A stretch of DNA of 64,000 bases, taken from Bradymonas sediminis. Lineage in GTDB: Bacteria; Myxococcota_A; Bradymonadia; Bradymonadales; Bradymonadaceae. Shown piece after piece: positions 9,057 to 19,585 of the stretch; positions within the stretch are counted from its first letter, which is position 1; each line of letters begins with the position of its first letter. Where the stretch lies: contig NZ_CP030032.1 in the NCBI RefSeq assembly GCF_003258315.1, positions 3,908,501-3,972,500 on the forward strand. The letters are read 5' to 3'. Below the pieces are notes generated by a model. The model had not been told where the DNA came from. It did no database searches and saw only the letters and a program-made list of their open reading frames with translations. The position numbers were made by a program, and so were the translations under genes.

Positions 9057-10391
9057 ATGGAAGAGTTAGTCGACGCGATCAGAACCCAATTGGAGAATGG
9101 GGACCTGGAGGGCGCATTTGCGGCCGTCGAGGATTTGCAGCCCGTCGACCAGGCCGAGGTCATCAGCCTGCTGGACCCGAAAATCGGCTGGCCTTTGCTC
9201 GAGAAATTGCCCGAGCGCGCCGACGCCTTCGGTGACCTGGAGGTCGACACTCAACTTGCCTACGCCGAGTTATTACCCCGCTCCTCGCTGGCCAGCCTGA
9301 TCAGCGAGATGCGCTCGAACGAGCGTGCCGACCTCTATAATTCAATCGACGAAAGCCAGCGCGAGCTGCTGTTGCCGGGCATGGAGAAGGCCCAGCGCGA
9401 AGATATGCGCCGGCTATCCTCCTATGCCGAAGGCTGCGCCGGCGCTCTGATGAGTTCGGACTACGCGCTGCTCGACGCCAAGATGAACACCATCGAGGCG
9501 CTCAACGCGCTGCGGCGCGCCGCGCCCAACGCCGAGACCATTTACTCGGCCTATGTGGTCGACTCCCAGAATAATCTAATCGGCGTGGTCTCATTACGCG
9601 ACCTGATCCGCGCGCGGGGCGACGAGCTGGTCAGCGTGTTGATGAACACCAACATCATTACCGCCCAGGTCGACGAGGACCAAGAAGAAGTCGCCCGACT
9701 CATCGAGCGCTACGACCTGATGACCCTGCCCATCGTCAACGCAATGGGTCAATTGGTCGGTATCGTCACCCACGACGACGCCCTCGACGTCATGGTCGAA
9801 GAGGCGACCGACGATATTCATAAGGGCGCCGGTCTGACCAGTGATGTCGGCACCATTAAGGACGCCGCGATCGGGCTTTTGTACCGAAAGCGCATCCTCT
9901 GGCTGGTCCTACTGGTCTTCGGCAACCTCTTCTCGGGCGCGGCGATCGGGGTGTTCGAAGAGATCATCGCGGCGCACCTGGTGCTGGTCTTCTTTTTGCC
10001 GCTGCTGGTCGGCAGCGGCGGAAACGCCGGCGGCCAATCGGCCACCCTGATGATTCGTGCTCTGGCGACCGGCGAGGCGGAGCTAAGCGATTGGTTGTAT
10101 TTGCTGGGGCGAGAGTTGCTGGTTTCCCTGGCGATCGGCGTGACCCTGGCCGCTGCGGTCTCGGTGCCTGGCGTCATCCGCGGCGGGCCCGAAGTCGCCC
10201 TCGTCTTGGCCCTGAGCATGCTCGCTATTGTCATCATCGGCTGCACCATCGGCATGAGCCTGCCCTTTTTGCTCAGCAAGGTGAACCTTGACCCCGCCAG
10301 CGCGAGCGCGCCGCTGGTCACCTCGATCTGTGACGCCACCGGTGTGTTTATCTACTTATTTATCGCAAATCAGATCATGGGCGTGGGTTGA
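9057..10391 (+). CDS. mgtE: Magnesium transporter MgtE
   Basis: Mg2+ channel/transporter of the cytoplasmic membrane. The 444 residues follow the family order: an acidic superhelical N domain (about 1-125), a pair of CBS domains (about 130-250; YVVDSQNNLIGVVSLRDLI and LPIVNAMGQLVGIVTHDDA), the connecting plug helix, then five membrane helices from about 280. The pore/selectivity region GSGGNAGGQSAT is intact. ATG 9057 is chosen over GTG 9051 because AGAAGG then sits 6 nt upstream. Gating by the CBS/N domains in response to cytosolic Mg2+ is known for the family. A leader hairpin precedes the gene. Confidence 0.95.
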   Translation: MEELVDAIRTQLENGDLEGAFAAVEDLQPVDQAEVISLLDPKIGWPLLEKLPERADAFGDLEVDTQLAYAELLPRSSLASLISEMRSNERADLYNSIDESQRELLLPGMEKAQREDMRRLSSYAEGCAGALMSSDYALLDAKMNTIEALNALRRAAPNAETIYSAYVVDSQNNLIGVVSLRDLIRARGDELVSVLMNTNIITAQVDEDQEEVARLIERYDLMTLPIVNAMGQLVGIVTHDDALDVMVEEATDDIHKGAGLTSDVGTIKDAAIGLLYRKRILWLVLLVFGNLFSGAAIGVFEEIIAAHLVLVFFLPLLVGSGGNAGGQSATLMIRALATGEAELSDWLYLLGRELLVSLAIGVTLAAAVSVPGVIRGGPEVALVLALSMLAIVIIGCTIGMSLPFLLSKVNLDPASASAPLVTSICDATGVFIYLFIANQIMGVG

Positions 10392-10593
10392 TCACCCATT
10401 CGGTCGAGCTTTGGCCCGGGCAAGGATCGGAAAGGTGTGCGAGTGTACGCATACGATGAATCGAAACTTAGAAATTTATGTTCATCGGGTTCAAGTGGGA
10501 GCGCCCCAAGAGACCTAATATGGGGTATGACAGGAGGCGCGCGCTCGCATGGACGCGCCTAAATCTCGTCGAGTCGCACTTTTTCAAATCAAA

Positions 10594-10875
10594 CACCCTA
10601 GCCGACCCCGTCGGGCAGCCCCTTTACCGTTGAAATACCCTAACCGACCCCGTCGGGCAGCCCCTTTATTGTTGAAACACCCTAACCGACCCCGTCGGGC
10701 AGCCCCTTTACCGTTGAAATACCCTCGTCAACGCCATCAGGTGGGGTGTTTCAGCTGACAAGTAGCGGCTCGACGCCATCAGGTGGGGTGTTTCGGCTGA
10801 CAAGTAGCGACTCGACGCCATCAGGTGGGTGTTTCAGCTGACAAGTAGCGGCTCGACGCCATCAGGTGGGGTTTT
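10594..10875. repeat. 42-bp tandem repeat array in two inverted halves
   Basis: Three forward units A (10594-10635, 10636-10677, 10678-10719; core GAAACACCCTAACCGACC) are followed by four units B (10728-10769, 10770-10811, 10812-10852, 10853-10875 partial; core GACGCCATCAGGTGGGG). Full units are 42 bp (one 41). The reverse complement of B matches A over TGAAACACCC...GTCG, so B is the A family inverted. Because 42 is a multiple of 3, a short open frame runs through it, but it shows only the repeat. The rest of 10392-11008, between the 3' ends of mgtE and slt, holds nothing else I can name. Confidence 0.9.
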
Positions 10876-11008
10876 CCATGCCTATATCGCTTGGCATTCG
10901 CTCTTATTATAATCCAAGCGCGATCAGAATGCTGTAAAGGATGAAGACTCACGCCAACGGGCAATCCGCCATCCTCCGGATCCTTGCTCCACCAAATATG
11001 CCGCCGCG

Positions 11009-13492
11009 CTACTTCGCCGCTGGCAGCGTAAAGTTAATCGGCGGCACGCGGTCACTGCCATAAAGCCACGCGTAGCTCCAAAAACTGGCGAGCACCCGCT
11101 TGGTATAGTTGCGGGTCTGACCGTAGGGGATGTCTTCAACCCACAGGTCCAGCGGCAGGTCTCCGCGCTCGCGCAGCCAGCGCGACACGTTGGTATATCC
11201 ACCGTTATAGCCCGCGATCATCAACGCGGGGTGCTTGTCCACCTGCTCGCCGAGCTCCGCGATATAGGCGGTGCCCAGGCGGATATTGACCTCGGGGTCA
11301 AAGAGTTGCGCCGCGCTGAAGTCTTTGAGGCCGTCGGTCTTGGCCGAGTTACGCGCGGTCGCCTCCATCAATTGCAGCAGGCCGCGGGCGTTGGCCCAGC
11401 TCTCGATTTGAGGATTAAAGCCGCTCTCCTCGCGCATAATCGCGTAGACGATGGCCGGGGGCAAATCGCGCTGGTTGGCGAAGACCCCGACGCTCTGCTC
11501 GAAGGGGCGCGGGAAGGCCAGCGACCAGTGGGAGTCCTCCGCGCTGCGCGGGTAATTAGTGCCCCATCCCTCGATATGGCGGCGCGGCAGGTCGTGAGAG
11601 ACCCGGTAGGCGCGCGCGGCGTCGAGCAGATACGTCATCGCCCAGAGGTTATCGCTGCTGGCGTGACTTCGGCGTAGCGCCTGAAACTCGCGCTCGGCGA
11701 TGCTCACCAACCCCAGGCGCAACAACTCATTGCCCTTCTTAAAATGAGGGGCCTCGCGCAGGTCCGGGTCAATCACGACCTCTGGAGAGTCCTTCGCGCT
11801 GATATACCCGCAGACCTTCGCGCCCTCTATTGTGCATAGGTCGGTGATGCGCGGGTCGTGCTGGGCGGCGGCGCTTTTCCCCGACTTCGCCTCGTGAATC
11901 AGGGCGACCCGGTTAATCGCAAGATACGCAAAATAGCTAAGCGGGTAGGCGTCCACGACTTCGCGATACGCCTTCTCGGCAGCCGCGGTCGCCTCGGGTT
12001 TGCCTTCGGCGATGAGCTCGAGCGCGCGCGCCCGAAAATAGGCCATGCGCCCGCGGGTGTAGAGGTCGTCTTCGCCCGTCTCGCTGAGCCCGTCGATATA
12101 GTCGACCGCTTTTTTATAGTCTTTTTGGGCGAACAGTTCGCGCACCAGGAGCCAGCGCGCGTCCTTGGCCATATCGCCTTTGGGATAACGGTCGACCTGG
12201 GATTGCAGCATCTGGCGCGCCGCCTCCAGCTTGCCCTGCTCGCGAAGGATCCTCGCCGAAAAATACATCGCGTCGTCGGCGAATGAATGCTTCGAATAAT
12301 CCTTGGCGATGCGGGCGAACCAGTCGAGCGCCTTGTCTTGCTGGCCCGAATTCCAAAAACCCTTGCCGCCGACGTAGAGAGCCCTGAGCGCGTAGGAGGT
12401 GTCCGCACATTCGTCCAGAATTCGCGTATACCATTGGGAACCATCCCGGTGGTGGCGCAACTTGGTGTGGCTCTGGGCGACCAGGTAGAGCGCCTCGCAG
12501 CGCTGCTCGAGCGCCTTGCCCGATTTGCCCTTTAATTGAGCGAGGGCCGGCGAAACCTCGGCGATGACCTCCTCGCTGCGATGGCTGTCAAAGAGCGCGC
12601 GCCAGCGCGAAAAGCGCCGCTCCAGGGTAGGAGTGGCGATCTTCTTTTGGAGCCCGGGGCTGAGCTGCCTTCGCAGGGATTTAAGACGCGCAGTGGCCGT
12701 GCTCGCCGATGAGTTCAGCGGGTGCTTTTCCAGGATCTCAAGATAGGCTTCGCCCGCGCGCTCCCACTTTTGCGACTTCTCCAAGGATTGCGCGAGCAGC
12801 AGGCGCCCTGACTCGGCCGAGCGCCCGTTCGGGTATTTCTTCAGGTAGATTTCGAGGGTCTTAATCGCGCGCGCGAGGTCGGCGTCGGTGTCGGATTTGG
12901 CCAGGGCATCGGCCAGCAGAATCAAGGTCGTGCCGAAGAGTCGGCTATCCGCCGGGACCTGCGCGGCAAGCAGGACGGCGTCGTGTGATTTCTGGGCGTT
13001 CAGGGCGCTCTGCGCGGCCCAATGGAGGCGATAATCCTCGAGCACCTCGACCTTGGATTCCAACGCCTTAAACTGAGACAGGGCGGTCTCAAAGTCGCCG
13101 GCGCGCAGGTTGAGGTAGCCCGAGAGAAGTTCGAAATAGGGGTCTTCTTGCCCCGCTTTCTCCTCGCCTTTTTCGGATGCGCCCTCCAGCAAAAGCTGAG
13201 CGACCTTCCAACGCTCCCCAGCGATGGCGTCGCGGATGGCGTCGTCGACGCTCGGCGCATCCTTGTCAGTGGCTCCGGCATCGGCCTTGGTGGGGAAGCG
13301 ACTGATGACGCGAAAGTTGCCGTCATTTCCGGCGCCCTGAACCCCGGCGGAAGCCTTGCCAGACTCCTGGGAGAAAGCGCCCGAAGGCACGGATGCGAGC
13401 AAAAAGGCGGCGCATAAGATCCCGAGCAATCGGACCCGGGACCGGGGAAAGAGGCTCCGTTGAAAATGCACGCTCGCGTCTCGCTTCTGCAT
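11009..13492 (-). CDS. slt: Soluble lytic murein transglycosylase with TPR-rich N-terminus
   Basis: Exported enzyme that cleaves peptidoglycan between MurNAc and GlcNAc, leaving 1,6-anhydro ends. The 827 residues start with a signal peptide (hydrophobic LLGILCAAFLLASV, cleavage near SGAFSQ about residue 40). Residues about 90-560 are a long alpha-helical/TPR superhelix (for example AKTLEIYLKKYPNGRSAESG), as in the Slt70 doughnut. The SLT domain is at about 675-815: catalytic Glu near 689 in REESGFNP, then GLLQLMEATA, and AGYNGG. ATG 13492 is preferred to the adjacent TTG. It follows the THUMP methyltransferase on the same strand by 139 nt. Confidence 0.92.
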   Translation of the reverse strand: MQKRDASVHFQRSLFPRSRVRLLGILCAAFLLASVPSGAFSQESGKASAGVQGAGNDGNFRVISRFPTKADAGATDKDAPSVDDAIRDAIAGERWKVAQLLLEGASEKGEEKAGQEDPYFELLSGYLNLRAGDFETALSQFKALESKVEVLEDYRLHWAAQSALNAQKSHDAVLLAAQVPADSRLFGTTLILLADALAKSDTDADLARAIKTLEIYLKKYPNGRSAESGRLLLAQSLEKSQKWERAGEAYLEILEKHPLNSSASTATARLKSLRRQLSPGLQKKIATPTLERRFSRWRALFDSHRSEEVIAEVSPALAQLKGKSGKALEQRCEALYLVAQSHTKLRHHRDGSQWYTRILDECADTSYALRALYVGGKGFWNSGQQDKALDWFARIAKDYSKHSFADDAMYFSARILREQGKLEAARQMLQSQVDRYPKGDMAKDARWLLVRELFAQKDYKKAVDYIDGLSETGEDDLYTRGRMAYFRARALELIAEGKPEATAAAEKAYREVVDAYPLSYFAYLAINRVALIHEAKSGKSAAAQHDPRITDLCTIEGAKVCGYISAKDSPEVVIDPDLREAPHFKKGNELLRLGLVSIAEREFQALRRSHASSDNLWAMTYLLDAARAYRVSHDLPRRHIEGWGTNYPRSAEDSHWSLAFPRPFEQSVGVFANQRDLPPAIVYAIMREESGFNPQIESWANARGLLQLMEATARNSAKTDGLKDFSAAQLFDPEVNIRLGTAYIAELGEQVDKHPALMIAGYNGGYTNVSRWLRERGDLPLDLWVEDIPYGQTRNYTKRVLASFWSYAWLYGSDRVPPINFTLPAAK

Positions 13493-13631
13493 CAATCTGT
13501 CCTGGGTAAAAACTCCTGAATCGCGCTGACCTTCCTCGTATCCCTCATCAGGCGCGCTCCCCTTATAGCACGGAAGCGCGCCGATGAAATTATTTTGCCT
13601 CGCCGCGCCCGCTCAGCGACGCAGCGCCCGC

Positions 13632-14768
13632 TCAGCGATGCCGCGCCAGCCAGAAGCGCACCCGAATGCCGCCGTTTTGGAAGCGGATATCTTCTTTGAA
13701 ACGAAGGCTCGGGTGATTAGGTGTTATATCCGACGGCAACAGCAGCGCGAGTCGCCAGCCCTGGAAATGCTCGGCGAATCGGTCAATCAGAATCTGATAC
13801 GCCTTGCGCGGGCCGCTGCCCTGAGTCAAGCGCTCGCCATAGGGCGGGTTGGCGATGACCGTGCCGGCCGCCTCGCAGGGCGGCAGGAACTCGGAGATGT
13901 CGGCCTGGCGAATCTCGGCGCATCCGCGGACGCCGGCGAGCTCGGCGTTTTGGCGCGCGGCCTGAACGGCGTCGGGGTTCGCGTCAAAGCCGTAGAAACG
14001 CACCGCCTCGCAGGCATGGGTTCGTTGGCGACCACAATTGACGACATCGTCCCAGAGGGGCTGGCGAAAGTTGGCCCAGCGCTGGAAAGCGAAGTCGCGC
14101 ATATCGCCGGGCGCGCGTTTATTGGCCAGCCATGCGCCCTCGACCAGGAAGGTGCCGGAGCCGCAGAATGGGTCGACCAACGGCTTTCGATGCACCCAGC
14201 CGCTGCGAATCAGAAGGGCCGCGGCGGTGGTCTCGCGAATCGGCGCCTCCACCGCGTGTTGGCGCCACCCGCGCTTATAAAGATGCTCGCCGGAGGAATC
14301 CAGGCTTAGCTCACAGCGGTCGTCGTTGAGCCGCGCGAGCACGAGCTGCGCGCTGCCGTCAATTTTGTCGATGATCTGCGGGGCGGCGACCTTCAAATCG
14401 TCCTCGAAATGCTCGCGAAGGCCGTGGCCGACGGTGTCCGAGATGCGGTCGGAGTGCATTAAATGAGACTCACGCGCCGCGCCGCGCACGAAGACGCGAT
14501 TGGCCCCGCTGAGCAGGCGCTCCCAGCTATAGCGGCGCGTTTTATTATAGAGCTCGGGGAAGTCGCGGGCGCGGAATTCGTCCACGCGAAGGAAGACGCG
14601 GTTGGCGCAGCGAAGTTCATAATTCGCGCGATAAAAGACGCGATGGGTCGCGTCAAACTCGACGCCGCCGGTGACTTTTTCGATCTTACGCCCGCCGATT
14701 GCTTTAACCTCATCGGCAAGTTCATCTTCGAAACCGGGCAGAGTCGTGGCGAAATAACGTTGGCTCAT
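13632..14768 (-). CDS. rlmL: THUMP-domain 23S rRNA guanine-N2 methyltransferase (RlmL N-half type)
   Basis: Probable SAM-dependent methyltransferase of 23S rRNA (m2G2445 in the E. coli enzyme). The 378 residues comprise a ferredoxin-like/THUMP region (about 1-155; MSQRYFATTLPGFEDEL) and a Rossmann methyltransferase with motif I DPFCGSGTFLVEGA near 190, FDANPDA near 260, and catalytic NPPY near 312. The length matches stand-alone bacterial homologues such as YpsC rather than the fused RlmKL. The start at 14768 is where homology begins; upstream in-frame codons lie in an intergenic-looking stretch. The C-terminal codons sit in a small direct repeat (CGCCCGCTCAGCGAYG twice near 13612-13640), so the last residues may be recent. 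Confidence 0.88.
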   Translation of the reverse strand: MSQRYFATTLPGFEDELADEVKAIGGRKIEKVTGGVEFDATHRVFYRANYELRCANRVFLRVDEFRARDFPELYNKTRRYSWERLLSGANRVFVRGAARESHLMHSDRISDTVGHGLREHFEDDLKVAAPQIIDKIDGSAQLVLARLNDDRCELSLDSSGEHLYKRGWRQHAVEAPIRETTAAALLIRSGWVHRKPLVDPFCGSGTFLVEGAWLANKRAPGDMRDFAFQRWANFRQPLWDDVVNCGRQRTHACEAVRFYGFDANPDAVQAARQNAELAGVRGCAEIRQADISEFLPPCEAAGTVIANPPYGERLTQGSGPRKAYQILIDRFAEHFQGWRLALLLPSDITPNHPSLRFKEDIRFQNGGIRVRFWLARHR

Positions 14769-15011
14769 AGAAATAGGCTGGCTTGGAAAGGTGTTGTTGA
14801 ACGGTCGTGACGCCCTGGGCCACACGATTCGGGCCCGGGCAGGAAGGCTCAGGTTATACTGCTCGACGACGAGAACCAACAAGCATCTTTCAAGCTATAT
14901 ATTTGGGCTCAAAACGCTTATAAAAGCACATCTTCAATCAACAGACAGCGAGCCAAAACCATCGCGCTCGGCGTCCTCGCCGAAGCACTTCCTATAACCT
15001 CCTGGCAACGC

Positions 15012-16523
15012 ATGAACATTCCGAGATCCGCAGGCGTACTCCTACACCCCAGCAGTCTCCCGGGGCCCGATGGCATTGGCACGCTTGGGGCGCAGGCGCG
15101 CCGCTTCGTGGACCGATTGGCCGAGGCAAACCAGCGCTGGTGGCAAATCCTACCACTAAACCCACCCGGTCCCGGCGCCTCGCCCTACTCCTCGCCGTCG
15201 GCCTTTGCGATCAATACGATGCTTGTCGACCTGCCTCGATTGAGCGAGGCGGGCTGGCTTGAACCTGCTGAAATCGACGAATTCCACAAAACAATCAACA
15301 CCTTAAACGACCACGCGGGCCGATGTGCGTTTTGGGAAGTTGAGCGCGAGAAGGGAGCGCTCCTGGGGCGCGCGTTTGAGCGATGGGCCGGCGACGCCTC
15401 CGATCAAGCCCGCGCCGAGGTCGACGCCTTCGCCGCCGCCGAAGCCTATTGGCTGGCAGACTATGCCCTCTATGTTGCGCTCAAAAATCAATTTAAGGGA
15501 AAGAGTTGGCGCGATTGGCCGGCCGAATTCGTCCGGCGCGATGAAGCGGCGCTTGAGCGGGCGCGCGCCGCCCACGCCGAGGAGATTCGGCGCGTAGAAT
15601 TCGAGCAATGGGTCGCCCGCGCGCAGTGGCAGGCGTTGCGCGACTACGCGGGCAAAAAGGGGGTGAAGCTCATCGGTGATATCCCCATATTTGTCGCGAT
15701 GGACAGCGCCGACGCCTGGGCGCATCGCGAGATATTCCAGCTCGACGCGGCGGGCAAGGCGACCGAGGTTTCGGGCGTGCCCCCGGATTATTTTAGCAAG
15801 GACGGCCAGAAATGGGGCAATCCTCTCTATGATTGGGAGGCGGTCGCGGCCCAGGATTATCGCTGGTGGCTCGCCCGCGTGGGCAGCGCGCTGGCGACGG
15901 TGGATATGATTCGCATCGATCATTTCCGCGGCTTCGAGGCCTATTGGGCGGTGCCGGCGGAGGCCGAGACCGCGGTCGATGGGCGCTGGCGCCCGGGCCC
16001 CGGGGACGCTTTCTTTGAGGCGATTCGGGCCGAATTCGGCGAAGCGCCGTTTATCGCAGAAGACCTCGGGCTGATCACGCCGGAGGTTATCGCGCTGCGC
16101 GACCGCCACAAATTACCCGGCATGAAGGTGCTCCAATTCGCCAATTTTGATGACCCAAAGCATATCTTTATGCCGCCAAATTATACCGAGAACTTCGTCG
16201 CCTATACCGGCACCCACGATAACGACACCACCGCCGGTTGGTACGCGGAGCAAGACGCAGCGGCGCGCCATTCAATCCGCACCTTTTTGCGCAGCGCCGA
16301 CGAAGACGTGGTGCGCAAAATGTGTGAGGCGGTGTTTGAATCGGCGGCGGCGCTGGCGATCTTGCCGGCCCAGGATATCTTCCAATTGGGAGGCGACGCG
16401 CGGATGAATGACCCGAGCGGCAGACACCCTAGCTGGGGCTGGCGAATCGACGCAGACCTGCTGGCCGATTCCCCCGACTGGAAATGGTACGCCAAACTCA
16501 CTAAGACAAGCGGGCGGGCGTGA
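15012..16523 (+). CDS. malQ: 4-alpha-glucanotransferase (amylomaltase)
   Basis: GH77 enzyme that transfers maltooligosaccharide units between alpha-1,4-glucans in the cytoplasm. The 503 residues begin MNIPRSAGVLLHPSSLPGP, the family N-terminus, and keep the 250s-loop sugar contacts. Catalytic motifs present are the nucleophile region RIDHFRGFEAYW (about 301-312), the acid/base region IAEDLGLIT (about 345) and GTHDNDTTAGW (about 400), plus DIPIFVAMDSADAW near 223. It is a single gene, divergent from the rRNA methyltransferase. With the distant GH13-like protein at 52360 it suggests glycogen or maltodextrin turnover. Confidence 0.95.
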   Translation: MNIPRSAGVLLHPSSLPGPDGIGTLGAQARRFVDRLAEANQRWWQILPLNPPGPGASPYSSPSAFAINTMLVDLPRLSEAGWLEPAEIDEFHKTINTLNDHAGRCAFWEVEREKGALLGRAFERWAGDASDQARAEVDAFAAAEAYWLADYALYVALKNQFKGKSWRDWPAEFVRRDEAALERARAAHAEEIRRVEFEQWVARAQWQALRDYAGKKGVKLIGDIPIFVAMDSADAWAHREIFQLDAAGKATEVSGVPPDYFSKDGQKWGNPLYDWEAVAAQDYRWWLARVGSALATVDMIRIDHFRGFEAYWAVPAEAETAVDGRWRPGPGDAFFEAIRAEFGEAPFIAEDLGLITPEVIALRDRHKLPGMKVLQFANFDDPKHIFMPPNYTENFVAYTGTHDNDTTAGWYAEQDAAARHSIRTFLRSADEDVVRKMCEAVFESAAALAILPAQDIFQLGGDARMNDPSGRHPSWGWRIDADLLADSPDWKWYAKLTKTSGRA

Positions 16524-16774
16524 AAAAAGCGGGGCGGTCGCCGTCAAAGCCGCTAAATCTGCCCACTTGCCCCTTGAATCCTGCCGCTAACTGCGTAGAC
16601 TGCCGGTGTCTTGTGCGAGGCCATTTTTTGGCGCCTCGAACCGCTATTCGGCCCGGATTCCGGTCTCGCATTTTTTGAAAAAGCTTTTGTATTCGATCGA
16701 TTATTTCAATTGCGGATAAATTCGGCCATCTCAATGAGACTGCGTCGAATCCCGCGTATAAAAAGAGGCATCTG

Positions 16775-17986
<1,212 letters not shown>

Positions 17987-17994
17987 AGCCTCGC

Positions 17995-18055
17995 AGCCCG
18001 CCCTATCCTCTCGCCAGCGCCGGAGGATAGGGCGGGCTTAACTCTTTTATTTTCT
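17995..18055 (+). terminator. Hairpin terminator/attenuator between sucB and lpd
   Basis: Perfect 16-bp stem (17995-18010 with 18023-18038, AGCCCGCCCTATCCTC) and a 12-nt loop, followed by the T-rich TAACTCTTTTATTTTCTT. It may reduce read-through so that lpd, whose product serves several complexes, also uses its own promoter. That regulatory reading is an inference. Confidence 0.75.
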
Positions 18056-18076
18056 TCAAAAAATACGAGTTTGATC

Positions 18077-19483
18077 ATGTATGATCTGGTAGTGATTGGT
18101 TCGGGCCCCGGCGGCTATGTCGCGGCCATTCGCGCTGCACAATTGGGCATGAACGTCGCCTGTGTCGAGAAATATGACACCTTCGGCGGCACCTGCCTGA
18201 ACGTCGGCTGCATCCCCTCCAAGGCGTTGCTCGAGTCGAGCCACAAATTCCACGACGCCAACGGCGAGTTGGCCGAGCATGGGATTAACGTCAGCGGCGT
18301 CGAGCTCGACCTTGAGAAGATGCTCAACCGCAAAAAAGAGGTCGTCAACGGCCTGACCGGCGGCATCAAATTCCTCTTCGGCAAAAATAAAGTCGACGGC
18401 ATCCACGGCACGGCGACCATTCAGGACAAGAACACCGTCGTCGTCGCCCAGAATAACGGCGAGTCGAAGACGCTTGAGACCAAAAAGATCCTCATCGCCA
18501 CCGGCTCCAAGCCGACCGCGATCCCGGGCGTCGAATACGACAAAGAGACCATCGTCGACTCGACCTGGGCGCTTGAGTTCACCGAAGTCCCCGAGCACCT
18601 GATCATCATCGGCGCCGGCGTCATCGGCCTCGAGCTGGGTTCGGTCTGGTCGCGCCTTGGCGCCAAAGTCACGGTCATCGAATACCTCCCTGAAATCCTG
18701 GGCGGCCGCGCAGACGCCGAGGTCATGAAGACCGCCAAGAAGATCTTCACGAAGCAGGGCCTTGAGTTCATCATGAACGCGAAGGTCACCGGCGCGAAGG
18801 TCAACGGCAAGACCGTCGAAGTCAGCTACGAGCCGCGCGACGGCGAAGAAGGCGAGGTCAAGACCATCGAGGGCAGCAAATTGATGGTGGCGGTTGGCCG
18901 TCGTCCCTATACCGACGGACTCGGGCTGGTGAATATCGGCCTTGAGACCAACGCCCGCGGATTCATCGAAGTCGACGGCGACTACGAGACCTCAGTCGAA
19001 GGCGTCTACGCCATCGGCGACGTCATCCCCGGCCCGATGCTCGCCCACCTGGCCGAAGACGAAGGCATCATCTGCGTCGAGCGCATGAACGGCATGGGCT
19101 CACACGTGATGTACGACGCAGTTCCAGACGTGGTTTATACCTACCCCGAGATCGCCAGCGTCGGCAAAACGCCGGCCGAATTGGATAAGGAAGGCGTCGA
19201 GTATAAGACCGGCAAATTCCTCTTCAAAGCCAACGGCCGCGCCCGCGCGATCAACTATACCGATGGCTTCGTGAAGGTCTTGGCCGACGCCAAGACCGAC
19301 CGCATCCTCGGCGCGCATATCATCGGCCCGCAGGCCGGCGACCTCATCGCCGAGATGGCCGTCGCCATGGAATTCTGGGCAAGCGCCGAAGATATCGCGC
19401 GCAGCTCCCACGCGCACCCGAGCCTGGCCGAAGTCGTCAAAGAAGCATGCCTGGCCGTCGACGGTCGCATGATTCATAGCTAA
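18077..19483 (+). CDS. lpdA: Dihydrolipoyl dehydrogenase, E3
   Basis: FAD disulfide oxidoreductase that reoxidises the lipoyl group of 2-oxoacid dehydrogenases and reduces NAD+. The 468 residues begin with the FAD dinucleotide fold MYDLVVIGSGPGGYVAAI. The redox-active pair is Cys40/Cys45 in GGTCLNVGCIPSK. The NAD-binding GAGVIGLELGSVW is near 182-194, the second FAD motif YAIGDVIPGPMLAH near 310, and the C-terminal active-site His-Glu in HAHPSLAEVVKE. ATG 18077 is chosen over TTG 18071 on homology. It follows sucB and is closed by a terminator at 19527. Confidence 0.97.
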   Translation: MYDLVVIGSGPGGYVAAIRAAQLGMNVACVEKYDTFGGTCLNVGCIPSKALLESSHKFHDANGELAEHGINVSGVELDLEKMLNRKKEVVNGLTGGIKFLFGKNKVDGIHGTATIQDKNTVVVAQNNGESKTLETKKILIATGSKPTAIPGVEYDKETIVDSTWALEFTEVPEHLIIIGAGVIGLELGSVWSRLGAKVTVIEYLPEILGGRADAEVMKTAKKIFTKQGLEFIMNAKVTGAKVNGKTVEVSYEPRDGEEGEVKTIEGSKLMVAVGRRPYTDGLGLVNIGLETNARGFIEVDGDYETSVEGVYAIGDVIPGPMLAHLAEDEGIICVERMNGMGSHVMYDAVPDVVYTYPEIASVGKTPAELDKEGVEYKTGKFLFKANGRARAINYTDGFVKVLADAKTDRILGAHIIGPQAGDLIAEMAVAMEFWASAEDIARSSHAHPSLAEVVKEACLAVDGRMIHS

Positions 19484-19526
19484 AGCCGGCGAATGATAAT
19501 CGGTCGCTCAGACCGGGATATAAACA

Positions 19527-19567
19527 ATGCGCGGACCGCCCTGGGTGGTCCGCGCATTTGTTTTTGG
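19527..19567 (+). terminator. Terminator after lpd
   Basis: Arms 19527-19539 and 19545-19557 (ATGCGCGGACCGC / GTGGTCCGCGCAT, one G-T wobble), a 5-nt loop, then TTGTTTTTGG. It separates lpd from the convergent alpha/beta hydrolase gene. Confidence 0.8.
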
Positions 19568-19585
19568 TTCGCGGGATTCGCCCCA

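Noticed and set aside
10549-10758. Small open frame with repeating RPRRAAPL units
   Set aside because: It is a translation of the 42-bp DNA repeat; no ribosome-binding site, and the second half of the array is inverted and not coding.
10594-10875. CRISPR array
   Set aside because: Units are contiguous with no unique spacers, repeats are inverted halfway, and there are no cas genes nearby.
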